Shown one piece after another: positions 8,492 through 16,705 of a DNA stretch of 64,000 nt (the first letter of the stretch is position 1; every line of letters starts with the position of its first letter). The stretch is taken from positions 6,312,794 through 6,376,793 of the forward strand of contig AP018280.1 of NCBI GenBank assembly GCA_004296455.1, read 5' to 3'. The notes under the pieces are model-generated. The model was not told the origin of the DNA, did no database searches, and worked only from the letters and a program-made list of their open reading frames with translations. Origin of the DNA: Calothrix sp. NIES-4101 (GTDB lineage: Bacteria > Cyanobacteriota > Cyanobacteriia > Cyanobacteriales > Nostocaceae). Both the position numbers and the translations under genes were made by a program.

Positions 8492-11400
8492 ATGACATCT
8501 TCTGTATCTACAGCCGATATTCAAGAGATTATCGCCGTAATTGAACAATTACGGGCATTATGTCAAGTCGATGTCCAAGATTCTTGGCGATATTCTGAAG
8601 TTGATTGTACCCCCGACGAAGTTTTTGCTTCAGATATATCAACTTGGGAATGCGCTCTTATTAATGAAAAAGGACATATCGCCAGAGATAAGGGGCGAAA
8701 AACCTTGTGGCTCGCACAAACTATTGTAGTACCTCACAGCTTACATTCCTGTTATCCACTACAAGATTTATCATTTCGCTTGGCTTTGGTATGGTGGGCA
8801 GATGCAGCAGAGGTTTATGTCGATGGTAAGTTGGTTTGTGCAGGTGATTTATTCGATTTCTCCCCACGAGTATTATTAACTTCCCAAGTAACTCCCGGCG
8901 ATTGCTTTACTGTTGCCATACGCTTAGTCACTCCAGGACATGATCAGGGAGCATTGATGCGATCGCGTCTTTTATACGAAAATATTAATCATCATGCCCT
9001 TGATGCTGGATTCATCGCCGATGAAATTGCTGTGATTCAGCAGTATTTAACTAGTTTTGATGCTGAAAGGTTGTGTCTTCTCCAAGCTGCACTGGCTGAG
9101 GTTAACTATTACCTGGGTGATAAAAGCAAGATTGATTGTGAACAATTCCCCAAAATCCTCTTCGGACTCCGTGAAAACTTGAAGGAGTTTACATCCCACA
9201 TTTTCCCATCCAAAATCTTCCTCTTAGGACATGCACACCTGGATATGGCTTGGTTATGGCGGGTGGAGGAAACCTGGCGAGCTGCCCAAAATACTTTTAC
9301 ATCTGTTTTAAATTTACAGACAGACTTTCCAGACTTGATTTTTTGCCATTCCACCCCAGCTTTATATGCATGGGTAGAAAAAAACCGTCCCGATTTATTC
9401 GCGAAAATTCAAGCCCAAGTTCAAACCGGGAAATGGGAAGTCCTGGGTGGTTTCTGGATAGAACCTGATTTAAATTTGATTGCCGGTGAATCCATCGTCC
9501 GACAATTACTTTACGGACAACGTTATACCCAAGAAAAATTTGGCAGGATTTCACCAATTGTTTGGGTTCCCGATACCTTTGGTTTTTGCTGGACTTTACC
9601 CCAATTTATGCAGCAAGCGGGAATCGAATACTTTGTCACCCAAAAATTACGCTGGAACGACACAAATAAATTTCCCCTGGGTGCTTTCTGGTGGCAATCT
9701 CCTGATGGCAGCAAAGTATTTAGTTATATGTCTGGACTCATTGGTGAAGGTATTGACCCCATCAAGATGGCAGCATATGCTTGTGAATGGCAAACCCAAA
9801 CAGGTATTCCCGATACACTTTGGCTTCCTGGTGTTGGTGATCATGGGGGTGGTCCTACCCGTGATATGCTGGAAATAGCTCAACGCTGGCAGCAATCTCA
9901 GTTTTTCCCAGATTTAGAATTTACTACTGCCGAAAACTATTTACGTCATCTTCAAGAAATCGGGGAAGGACAACCAGCAGATGTAGGTATCAAGGGAGAA
10001 ATAGAAACTCACTCCTCTGTAGGTATCAAGGGAGAAATAGAAACTCACTCCTCTGCTTTCCCAACTTGGAATGACGAACTTTATCTCGAATTTCATCGCG
10101 GTTGTTTCACTACCCACGGTGAACAAAAGCGCTTTAATCGTCATTGTGAAAATTTATTATATGAGGCGGAATTATTCGCAACTTGGGCAAAATTTGCCTG
10201 TGGCTTAGAATATCCGCACCAAAAGCTGGAAAATGCTTGGAAAAAGTTGCTATTCAATCAATTTCACGATATTTTGCCTGGTTCCTCAATTACAGAAGTG
10301 TATACTGATGCCTTGACGGAATGGCAAGAAGTAGAAACTACAGGAAGCAAAATTTTAGAAGATGCTTTACAAGCGATCGCCTTCCAAACCCCTTTACCAG
10401 AGCCACCTTACCCTGGCGCAACCCCAGTTTTCGTCTTTAATTCCCTCAACTGGCAACGCTCTCAAGTTGTAACTCTCCATTTATCTAGCACAGTCTCTGA
10501 CCCTGGCATTTTTTCCACGGATGGTAAACAATTACATCAGCAACTCAGTAAAACGTCGAAACTCCTATTCTTAGCGGAGAATATTCCAGCGATTGGGTAT
10601 AAAATATTTTGGCTATTGCCAGAAAAATGCAAAAATTCAAATAGGGTAGCTTATCATAACACTAGCATTTTGCGCTCCAAAAATCAATTAATATTTATTC
10701 CCGAAAAGATGACCTTAGAGAACGAATTTTTGCGGGTAATTGTAGACAAGCAAACAGGAGATTTAACTAGTATTTTTGACCGCATAAACCATCGAGAAAT
10801 CCTCAATGGAGCCGGGAATCAATTACAAGCATTTCAAGATAGTGGTCAATATTGGGATGCCTGGAATATAGACCCAAATTACGCACAACATCCCCTACCT
10901 GCCTCAGAACTAAAATCAATCGAATTAATCGAGCAAGGCAAAATTCAAATCAGTTTGCGGGTAGTTCGCCAAATCGGGCGATCGCAATTTCGCCAAGACT
11001 ATATATTGGAAACAGGTTCCCCCATCCTCAAAATCGTCACACAAGTGGATTGGCAAGAACGCCATGTCATGGTCAAAGCTGCCTTTCCCCTGACGATTAC
11101 ATCTGACTTTGCCACCTACGAAATCCCCTGCGGAGCCATTCGTCGCTCCACCAAACCCCAAACCCCAGTAGAAAAAGCCAAATGGGAAGTACCAGCTTTG
11201 AGGTGGGCTGACTTAACTGATGTTTGCCAAGAAGAAATTTCTCCGCCTCTCCCCCTCTCACCATCCCCATGTCTTCCTCCTCCCTGCCAATATGGAGTGA
11301 GTTTACTCAATGACTGTAAATACGGTTATGATGCCACACCAAATCAACTACGATTAACATTGCTACGTAGTCCAGAATGGCCCGATGCCGAAGCCGATAA

Positions 11401-11869
11401 AGGTATTCATGAATTTACTTATGCTGTATATCCCCATGCCGGTAGTTGGGAAGCAGCACAAACAGTCAGACAAGGATATGAATTAAATCTGCCCCTACAT
11501 CTGGTTATTGGTGAAAGTATTGATAATTTCTCACAAAATGCGATCGCAGACCAATCTTTACAAACTGTTCCCAAACCCAAAAATATTCAAGATGGCGTGA
11601 GTTTCCTGAATTTATCTGCCGACAACCTCGTATTAATGGCATTAAAACCAGCCGAAGACGACCCAGAAACAATGGTCATACGGTGTTACGAATGCCATGG
11701 AAAACAAGCCGAAATGCATTTTAGCAGTGATTTCGGCTGCACCTTAGAAATACCTGTTGATTTACTCGAACGTCCTTTATCTAACAGCGATTTCTCATCT
11801 CCGCAAAATATCGTTACAATTCACCCTTGGAAAATCACCAGCTTTAAGGTTATTGGGTATAGAAAATAA
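8492..11869 (+). CDS. Alpha-mannosidase, glycoside hydrolase family 38
   Basis: A 1125-residue GH38 enzyme that cleaves terminal alpha-mannosyl residues. It is probably cytoplasmic, as no signal peptide is seen. The zinc-binding HAHLD motif gives H249 and D251. FWIEPDLN places the likely catalytic nucleophile at D326, and WVPDTFGF follows as expected. A C-terminal beta-rich domain with GNQLQAFQDSGQYWDAWNI is typical of class II mannosidases. Two in-frame additions are unusual: a perfect 36-base tandem duplication (VGIKGEIETHSS twice, residues about 498-521) and a Pro/Ser/Leu-rich tract at 11240-11287 that looks like an intergenic repeat. Both keep the frame, so the enzyme may still be active. 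Confidence 0.92.
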   Translation: MTSSVSTADIQEIIAVIEQLRALCQVDVQDSWRYSEVDCTPDEVFASDISTWECALINEKGHIARDKGRKTLWLAQTIVVPHSLHSCYPLQDLSFRLALVWWADAAEVYVDGKLVCAGDLFDFSPRVLLTSQVTPGDCFTVAIRLVTPGHDQGALMRSRLLYENINHHALDAGFIADEIAVIQQYLTSFDAERLCLLQAALAEVNYYLGDKSKIDCEQFPKILFGLRENLKEFTSHIFPSKIFLLGHAHLDMAWLWRVEETWRAAQNTFTSVLNLQTDFPDLIFCHSTPALYAWVEKNRPDLFAKIQAQVQTGKWEVLGGFWIEPDLNLIAGESIVRQLLYGQRYTQEKFGRISPIVWVPDTFGFCWTLPQFMQQAGIEYFVTQKLRWNDTNKFPLGAFWWQSPDGSKVFSYMSGLIGEGIDPIKMAAYACEWQTQTGIPDTLWLPGVGDHGGGPTRDMLEIAQRWQQSQFFPDLEFTTAENYLRHLQEIGEGQPADVGIKGEIETHSSVGIKGEIETHSSAFPTWNDELYLEFHRGCFTTHGEQKRFNRHCENLLYEAELFATWAKFACGLEYPHQKLENAWKKLLFNQFHDILPGSSITEVYTDALTEWQEVETTGSKILEDALQAIAFQTPLPEPPYPGATPVFVFNSLNWQRSQVVTLHLSSTVSDPGIFSTDGKQLHQQLSKTSKLLFLAENIPAIGYKIFWLLPEKCKNSNRVAYHNTSILRSKNQLIFIPEKMTLENEFLRVIVDKQTGDLTSIFDRINHREILNGAGNQLQAFQDSGQYWDAWNIDPNYAQHPLPASELKSIELIEQGKIQISLRVVRQIGRSQFRQDYILETGSPILKIVTQVDWQERHVMVKAAFPLTITSDFATYEIPCGAIRRSTKPQTPVEKAKWEVPALRWADLTDVCQEEISPPLPLSPSPCLPPPCQYGVSLLNDCKYGYDATPNQLRLTLLRSPEWPDAEADKGIHEFTYAVYPHAGSWEAAQTVRQGYELNLPLHLVIGESIDNFSQNAIADQSLQTVPKPKNIQDGVSFLNLSADNLVLMALKPAEDDPETMVIRCYECHGKQAEMHFSSDFGCTLEIPVDLLERPLSNSDFSSPQNIVTIHPWKITSFKVIGYRK
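9983..10054 (+). repeat. Perfect 36-bp tandem duplication inside the alpha-mannosidase gene
   Basis: Bases 9983-10018 are repeated exactly at 10019-10054. The unit is 12 codons (VGIKGEIETHSS), so the frame is kept. The lack of any difference between copies suggests a recent event or ongoing slippage. Confidence 0.95.
11240..11287 (+). repeat. In-frame pyrimidine-rich repeat within the alpha-mannosidase gene
   Basis: Sixteen codons of C/T-rich sequence (CTCTCCCCCTCTC and similar) encode SPPLPLSPSPCLPPPC. The composition is unlike the flanking coding sequence but close to the intergenic C/T tract at 42286-42331 upstream of folD, so a repeat insertion into the gene is likely. Confidence 0.6.
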
Positions 11870-11904
11870 ATAATTATTTCTTGATTATTTATCTCTCAAC
11901 CGAT

Positions 11905-12063
11905 TTAATCTTCATGATCGTCAAAAGGGTCTGCTAGTTGCTTGGAAGGGGGGCCAAACGACAAGTAGATAGACATAGCCGTAACGGCAACGACTATAAC
12001 GCTTACGGATAGAATCATCACCGTTGCAGGTTCCAGATTGCTAAGAGATGTTGCGAGTTCCAT
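11905..12063 (-). CDS. psbN: Photosystem II assembly protein PsbN
   Basis: A 52-residue single-helix thylakoid protein ending in the conserved FGPPSKQLADPFDDHED. PsbN is needed for photosystem II assembly and repair rather than being a stable subunit. It lies divergently from psbH, the usual arrangement. The standard family length is about 43 residues starting MEPATV or similar. Here the equivalent position reads LEPATV, with CTG in place of ATG, so the frame must begin nine codons earlier at an ATG (MELATSLSN) or use a rare CTG start. I list the ATG version. Confidence 0.93.
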   Translation of the reverse strand: MELATSLSNLEPATVMILSVSVIVVAVTAMSIYLSFGPPSKQLADPFDDHED

Positions 12064-12147
12064 ATTTAACTGATGGTTTATGAGTGCTATTCTTATAGAA
12101 TATTACAGAAAATTAAAATTGGTTCGGCAATCAATCTTAGGTGAACT
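12064..12147. promoter_or_regulatory. Divergent psbN/psbH promoter region
   Basis: An 84-base gap between the divergent starts of psbN and psbH must contain both promoters. TATAGAAT-like and TATTACAG-like AT-rich boxes are visible, but I cannot assign -10 elements with confidence. Confidence 0.5.
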
Positions 12148-12351
12148 ATGGCACAACGGACGCGGTTGGGAGATATTCTCAGACCTTTAAATTCTGAATA
12201 TGGTAAAGTGGCTCCTGGCTGGGGTACAACCCCTCTCATGGCGGTTTTTATGGGGCTATTTTTCGTTTTCTTGCTGATTATCCTGCAAGTCTATAACAAG
12301 ACAATTGTGATTGAAGACGTATTAGTTGATTGGCGCAGTTTAGGCAGCTAA
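12148..12351 (+). CDS. psbH: Photosystem II phosphoprotein PsbH
   Basis: A 67-residue protein matching cyanobacterial PsbH over its full length: a basic cytoplasmic N-terminus ([20 protein letters not shown]), the conserved [11 protein letters not shown], then one membrane helix and the tail IEDVLVDW. It stabilises photosystem II near CP47 and affects bicarbonate and QB-site behaviour. The chloroplast phosphorylation segment is absent, as is normal in cyanobacteria. It is divergent from psbN and followed by a strong terminator, so it is probably monocistronic. Confidence 0.97.
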   Translation: MAQRTRLGDILRPLNSEYGKVAPGWGTTPLMAVFMGLFFVFLLIILQVYNKTIVIEDVLVDWRSLGS

Positions 12352-12391
12352 CTAAAATACACTGAGAATGCTTGGAACACAAGCTCACTTG

Positions 12392-12414
12392 AACCCGGCA
12401 TCACCGGGTTTTTT
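12392..12414 (+). terminator. Rho-independent terminator of psbH
   Basis: A perfect 7-bp stem AACCCGG/CCGGGTT with loop CATCA is followed directly by a T-rich run. It lies about 40 bases after the psbH stop. Confidence 0.85.
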
Positions 12415-12587
12415 AATTTTTGCTCAGTGATTGCTCAGTGATTCGGGATAGCCATTGACAACAAACCGAAAAAAATCGGTTTCTGCCACCAAATCCAAAC
12501 CAGAATCACAATCTGTTTCCTCAAGTTATCGTCGAAGAGAGAAACCAGGTTTCTATATTAAAATTTATATATCTATGGGAGAAAGCA

Positions 12588-12836
12588 ATGAATGTTTTTG
12601 GTATCGGTTTGCCAGAAATGGCTTTAATTATGGTAGTAGCGTTATTGGTATTTGGCCCCAAAAAATTACCAGAGATAGGTAGGAGTATGGGTAAAGCCAT
12701 TCGCGGCTTCCAAGATGCTTCCCGCGAGTTCCAAGACGAGTTTCAAAAAGAAGCTGCACAAATACAAGAAGCTGTCAAAACCACTGCGGAAATTGAACCG
12801 AAGCGAATCGAAGCTACACAGAAGGAAGAAGCCTAG
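12588..12836 (+). CDS. tatA: Twin-arginine translocase subunit TatA/TatE family
   Basis: An 82-residue TatA/B-type protein with a short periplasmic or lumenal N-terminus, one hydrophobic helix (residues about 5-21), the conserved FGPKKLPEIGRSMGKAIRGF hinge and amphipathic helix, and a charged Glu/Lys/Gln-rich tail. The protein oligomerises to form the passage for folded Tat substrates across plasma and thylakoid membranes. A good ribosome-binding sequence (GGGAGAAAGC) precedes the ATG. TatA and TatB cannot be distinguished with certainty. In cyanobacteria a single such protein often serves as TatA. Pth follows 80 bases later. Confidence 0.93.
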   Translation: MNVFGIGLPEMALIMVVALLVFGPKKLPEIGRSMGKAIRGFQDASREFQDEFQKEAAQIQEAVKTTAEIEPKRIEATQKEEA

Positions 12837-12916
12837 GGAATATGCTTTGAAATTGTTGTCACAGCAAGGAGAGGGCAACCTAAAGATGAAATTTAAATGT
12901 TGATTAATTGAGATAC

Positions 12917-13567
12917 ATGACGGAAACTGCTACTAAAAAAACTTTGGTAATTCCCCAGGTAATAGTTGGATTGGGAAATCCAGAACCAAAATACGATCGC
13001 ACGCGCCATAATATCGGTTTTGCGGCTGTAGATGCATTATCTCGGGCTTGGAAAATTCCTGTATCAGAAAATCGCAAATTCCAGGGTGAATACGGAGAAG
13101 GGATAATTCCCAAAGGCGAAAAAGTCCGTCTTCTCAAACCCCTCACCTACATGAACCTCTCTGGACAATCTATTCAATCAGTCACCAATTGGTATAAATT
13201 AGCACCAGAGTCAGTATTAATTATTTACGATGATATGGATTTACCCTTGGGGAAAACACGATTGCGGTTATCGGGTTCTGCTGGAGGACATAATGGCATG
13301 AAAAGTGCGATCGCACATCTGAATACTAGCAATTTCCCCAGATTACGTATCGGTATTGGTAGACCAAAAAATGACAAAGTCGAAGATATAGAAACTATCT
13401 CCCATGTATTGGGTAAATTTAATCCATCAGAAACTCAATTAATGAATGATGTGCTCGACTTTGTGGTGGAATGTGTGGAAATGTCCATCAAGCAAGGTGT
13501 TGAAAAAGCGATGAATAAGTGTAACAGCAAAACTATCACTGTTGTTGAGCAGACAAATTTAGATTAA
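12917..13567 (+). CDS. pth: Peptidyl-tRNA hydrolase
   Basis: A 216-residue cytoplasmic enzyme that cleaves the ester bond of peptidyl-tRNA released from stalled ribosomes, recycling tRNA. The signature VGLGNPEPKYDRTRHNIGF contains the catalytic His (H31). LKPLTYMNLSG and YDDMDLPLG supply the conserved Asn and Asp. I place the start at the ATG at 12917. A TTG three codons earlier is possible but has no better ribosome-binding site. It shares a strand with tatA and converges on rpsU. Confidence 0.95.
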   Translation: MTETATKKTLVIPQVIVGLGNPEPKYDRTRHNIGFAAVDALSRAWKIPVSENRKFQGEYGEGIIPKGEKVRLLKPLTYMNLSGQSIQSVTNWYKLAPESVLIIYDDMDLPLGKTRLRLSGSAGGHNGMKSAIAHLNTSNFPRLRIGIGRPKNDKVEDIETISHVLGKFNPSETQLMNDVLDFVVECVEMSIKQGVEKAMNKCNSKTITVVEQTNLD

Positions 13568-13718
13568 TTATTTGTGATGTAATAATTGCTCTACATTAAC
13601 CTGGATTTCACGCCTTCTAGTTCTGGTGTAGTTTGGTAATTCGTAATTTAGCGATTCCGCATGATTGAAATTGCAGATTACGAATTACAAATTTATATTT
13701 AGTTGAATATTAATCCTA

Positions 13719-13757
13719 TGGTTCGTGGGCGAGGTAAAATGCTAGCCCTAGGAACCA
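13719..13757. other. Inverted repeat between pth and rpsU
   Basis: GGTTCGTGGGC and GCCCTAGGAACC form a two-part stem (GGTTC/GAACC and GGGC/GCCC) in the gap between convergent pth and rpsU. It may separate the two transcripts, but there is no clear T-run on either side. Confidence 0.4.
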
Positions 13758-13765
13758 AATTTAAA

Positions 13766-13945
13766 TTATTTAAACCGCCGTTTGCGTCGGGCAGCCACAG
13801 CTTTACGTTTCTTTTTTTCTAAGGGTGTCTCAAAGTGTCGGTGATACTTAACGTCTGCTAAGATTCCTGCCTTAGAAACCTGACGTTTGAATCGACGTAT
13901 AGCTGAATCTATGCCTTCGTTTTCCCCTAAAAGCACTTGGGTCAT
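13766..13945 (-). CDS. rpsU: 30S ribosomal protein bS21
   Basis: A 59-residue basic protein running [20 protein letters not shown] to the Arg/Lys-rich tail [13 protein letters not shown]. bS21 binds the small subunit near the 3' end of 16S rRNA and helps initiation. Length and sequence are standard for cyanobacteria, which carry one or more copies. The ATG at 13945 gives the canonical N-terminus. It is transcribed alone, with a 1.2 kb gap upstream. Confidence 0.96.
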   Translation of the reverse strand: MTQVLLGENEGIDSAIRRFKRQVSKAGILADVKYHRHFETPLEKKKRKAVAARRKRRFK

Positions 13946-14226
13946 TCTTTTTCCTCATTTCAACATATCTAATTGTAATAGCGGAGGGTAGAATGGGGAA
14001 TAGGAAGCAGTAAGTTTAATCATAAGGGGGAGTAGGCAAAGCGGACAAAGAGGCTGAGAAGGAGAAGCAGGGATGAATAGGGAGTTATGTTGATGAAACA
14101 CCTTCTTATCTGAACTGCTTCTATAGTGCTAAAAAACAATTCTCCCAAAGAAAGTAATACCATTTCACGAAAAATCTGATACAGATGTAAATCCTGAAAG
14201 CTTGGCTGCATCTAAGTTTTTTAATT

Positions 14227-14292
14227 GCGTAGCTTGCTAGTCTTCGACAACGCCTAACGGCGTACACTCTTCGAGAAGGCTTGCGCCTACGC
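14227..14292. repeat. Palindromic dispersed repeat, 66 bp
   Basis: The unit begins GCGTAG and ends CTACGC, with nested partial palindromes GTCTTCGAC, CGCCTAACGGCG and CTCTTCGAGAAG. This form is common among intergenic repeats of filamentous cyanobacteria. A related fragment is visible near 846-853. Confidence 0.6.
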
Positions 14293-14421
14293 GACAGCGA
14301 GTATTGTGAATTGGTATGACACGGGGATGCACAGATGGAGAGACAGGGAAATTTATTTTATGTGTTGCCAGATTTTGGAGAAACAATATAACTTGAGAAT
14401 AGATAATATGTATGTAACAAG

Positions 14422-14453
14422 AAAAAAGCGAACTTCTTTACAGAAAGCTCGCT
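14422..14453 (-). terminator. Orphan Rho-independent terminator (minus strand)
   Basis: Read on the minus strand, AGCGA...TCGCT encloses CTTT...AAAG and is followed by six T. No minus-strand gene lies within 2 kb upstream of it, so it may end an unannotated small RNA. Confidence 0.5.
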
Positions 14454-15149
14454 AGTCAGCTGAGGGAAAATTGTAATCTCGATCGCATTCTGACAACTTT
14501 AAGATTGAGGAGATATAGCTATCATCATTTATCAAGATAAACAGACAAGTCGGTAGCAGCAATCACTCGATTTTAGGTGCGATCGCTTTTAGTGAATTTT
14601 GAGATTGGCAACTGAACTAATTATCAGTAAAGTTCACAGGTGATTATATTTACTAGTTATCTTAGTTGTTCAGTGTATTTGTCTCAGACAACAAACCTTT
14701 AACTTGATAAATATTGCAACAGTCTCCCCTGTTTATGTATATGCCAATCGGGTTAAGTATTATTTATCAAACTTAGAATTTCAACTATTTATTCAAGCAT
14801 GAAGACAGGATTATAATGCATTTAATCACGAATAAAATATATGAAACGACTTAATACTTACATTTCATTTTTGGTGATGCAAGTATTTATACTTCTACTT
14901 TACCAAAAAAATATAATCAAATAATCTTAATATTGCCGGATATTGGGGAATGAAAAAGTATATTTTTAGACGAATTATCTAAATTGCATAAAGATTATAA
15001 TCGAGATATGCTAAATACACTTAGGTGTATGTAAAGCTTTCAAAGAATATTTCCTAATTTTGATCAATATTTATCCGTATATTTTTGGATACCTGCTTCA
15101 ACGAAATGTAAAGTTTATGTAAGGCACTTGACTAGGCAGAAAATAAGCA

Positions 15150-15461
15150 ATGGTAGAGTTAGTTATTATTATCAATATTTTGCTCGCACTAATATTGCTA
15201 CATCTCGCTGGGCGATTATGGCGAATTAGGCTGTCGCTGGCAAAAGCTGCAAACGCCCTAGTTGCAGCCGAGCGTAGTACTCATACAGTTCTTGCCCAAG
15301 CACCTAATTTCATTTATGTAGGACAGCGCAACATTTCCAACCTGCGATTAAGAAATCAAGTATTAGAATTGCAAATTCAACAATTACGACAGGTTTTGAG
15401 CTTACTATTACTGATTTCGCAAATTTGGCAGCGTTATTTTCGGCTTTATTTCCGGAAATAG
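15150..15461 (+). CDS. Small membrane protein, uncharacterised, 103 aa
   Basis: An N-terminal hydrophobic helix (residues about 3-22) is followed by a Leu/Ala/Arg-rich amphipathic helical region and an aromatic/basic C-terminus (LLLISQIWQRYFRLYFRK). I do not recognise a named domain. Codon use and its position as the first of three rightward genes with envelope-associated features (YtxH and DUF948-like proteins downstream) support a real gene. The gap to the next gene is 134 bases, so co-transcription is possible but not shown. Confidence 0.65.
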   Translation: MVELVIIINILLALILLHLAGRLWRIRLSLAKAANALVAAERSTHTVLAQAPNFIYVGQRNISNLRLRNQVLELQIQQLRQVLSLLLLISQIWQRYFRLYFRK

Positions 15462-15595
15462 GCGTAAGCAATACCCAAATTTGGCAACTTTCACCGTTGA
15501 TTGATTGTCAGAGTAACTAAATTAAGTAATATACCTTTAAGGCGTGCAATGTGTTTGAAGGCGCATAAAATGGGTGTAAGGAAAGGGAGAAGAGA

Positions 15596-15949
15596 ATGTC
15601 TAACAATAATTCTGGAAGATTTATTGGTGGTTTAATGCTAGGAGCTACAATTGGAGCCTTAACGGGGTTATTGGTAGCACCGCGTACAGGACGTGAAACT
15701 CGCCAAATCCTCAAAAAATCAGCAAACGCGCTTCCAGAATTGGCGGAAGATTTATCGACAAGCGTGCAAATACAAGCCGATCGCATTTCGACAACAGCTT
15801 TGCGTAATTGGGATGATACATTAGATAGATTAAAAGAAGCGATCGCAGCTGGCATTGAAGCTAGTGTACGCGATCGGCAAGTAATCAGAAACCAGGAAGT
15901 CGAAGAAGAATCCGACTCTGAAATCCTTCCTCAAGAAGCTGACACATAA
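15596..15949 (+). CDS. YtxH domain-containing protein
   Basis: A 117-residue protein with the YtxH signature: a Gly/Ala-rich membrane helix (FIGGLMLGATIGALTGLLVA) followed directly by PRTGRETRQILKK and a long amphipathic helix. Homologues are general-stress or gas-vesicle-like accessory proteins anchored in the membrane; their exact role is unclear. The tail is acidic. A ribosome-binding sequence (GGGAGAAGAGA) lies just ahead of the ATG. The DUF948-like gene starts 62 bases downstream, suggesting an operon. Confidence 0.85.
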   Translation: MSNNNSGRFIGGLMLGATIGALTGLLVAPRTGRETRQILKKSANALPELAEDLSTSVQIQADRISTTALRNWDDTLDRLKEAIAAGIEASVRDRQVIRNQEVEEESDSEILPQEADT

Positions 15950-16011
15950 GCACACCCATACAATAGTAGATACAGTAGTAAACCAATATATTATTTAAGT
16001 ACTGCATCACC

Positions 16012-16623
16012 GTGACTGAACCCCTGTTTTGGCTGGGATTATCCCTACTTTTTGTTGCGATGAGTTTGGCTGCGGTATTAATAGCCGCCATACCAGCATT
16101 GCAGGAATTAGCACGCGCCGCTCGCAGTGCTGAAAAGTTATTCGACACCCTGGCACGAGAATTACCACCCACCCTTGATGCAATTCGTATGACAAGTCTG
16201 GAAATAACCGACTTAACCGATGATGTCAGCGAAGGAGTTAAAAGTGCGGGACAGGTAGTAAAACAAGTTGATCAAAGTCTTGATGTTGCCCGTAAACAAG
16301 CCCAGAATGTTCAAGTAGGGACTCGTAGCCTGTTTGTTGGCGTAAAAGCTGCTTGGAAAAGTTTTACACGTCCTAAAACAGCCAAGCGGACTCACGAAAA
16401 ATACGCTCAAAATTCCAAAACACCCCTATCTTTACGGGAAGAATGGGAATACCATCCAGAAAATCGCCGTCTAGCGAGTGATATGTACCTGAACGGAGAT
16501 ACATACGAAGAATCTGTTGCTTGGGTAAATGGTTATGAAGGGAAATTTGATGAGCGACGAGATATCCATCCCCAGTCAATCAAGCCTGTCCTGGGGGAGG
16601 ATTGGACAGAATCCGAGTCATAA
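16012..16623 (+). CDS. DUF948-like membrane protein
   Basis: A 203-residue protein starting at GTG. Residues about 5-30 form one membrane helix (WLGLSLLFVAMSLAAVLIAA). A helical segment with regularly spaced heptads (SAEKLFDTLARELPPTLDAI to VKQVDQSLDVARKQ) follows, as in DUF948 proteins. The C-terminal half is charged and contains tyrosines, with no recognised domain. Together with the YtxH gene it forms a likely two-gene envelope-stress unit. Function is unknown. Confidence 0.75.
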   Translation: MTEPLFWLGLSLLFVAMSLAAVLIAAIPALQELARAARSAEKLFDTLARELPPTLDAIRMTSLEITDLTDDVSEGVKSAGQVVKQVDQSLDVARKQAQNVQVGTRSLFVGVKAAWKSFTRPKTAKRTHEKYAQNSKTPLSLREEWEYHPENRRLASDMYLNGDTYEESVAWVNGYEGKFDERRDIHPQSIKPVLGEDWTESES

Positions 16624-16640
16624 TCAGGGAAAAGGGACAA

Positions 16641-16674
16641 GGAATTAATAAATCATGTTGGGCTAATTAATTCC
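16641..16674. other. Inverted repeat between convergent genes
   Basis: GGAATTAAT and ATTAATTCC give a perfect 9-bp stem between the DUF948-like gene and accD, which converge. It is plausible as a bidirectional transcript end, although no strong T-run follows. Confidence 0.4.
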
Positions 16675-16705
16675 CCGTCTGCCAATCCCTCTATTTCTAG
16701 AAACC

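Larger units (their letters stand above)
13946..15149. other. 1.2 kb intergenic region with repeats and an orphan terminator
   Basis: No protein gene is convincing here. It holds a 66-bp palindromic repeat (14227-14292) and a minus-strand terminator with no gene upstream of it (14422-14453). A 27-codon frame at 14841-14924 encodes a short hydrophobic peptide (MKRLNTYISFLVMQVFILLL) but lacks a ribosome-binding site. The 14600-15100 part is very AT-rich. Confidence 0.5.

Noticed and set aside
12455-12682. 75-codon frame overlapping the tatA start
   Set aside because: It has a weak start and its second half is a shifted reading of tatA, whose product is unambiguous.
14841-14924. 27-codon frame encoding a short hydrophobic peptide
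   Set aside because: Too short to support without a ribosome-binding site or conservation evidence; mentioned only in the gap entry.
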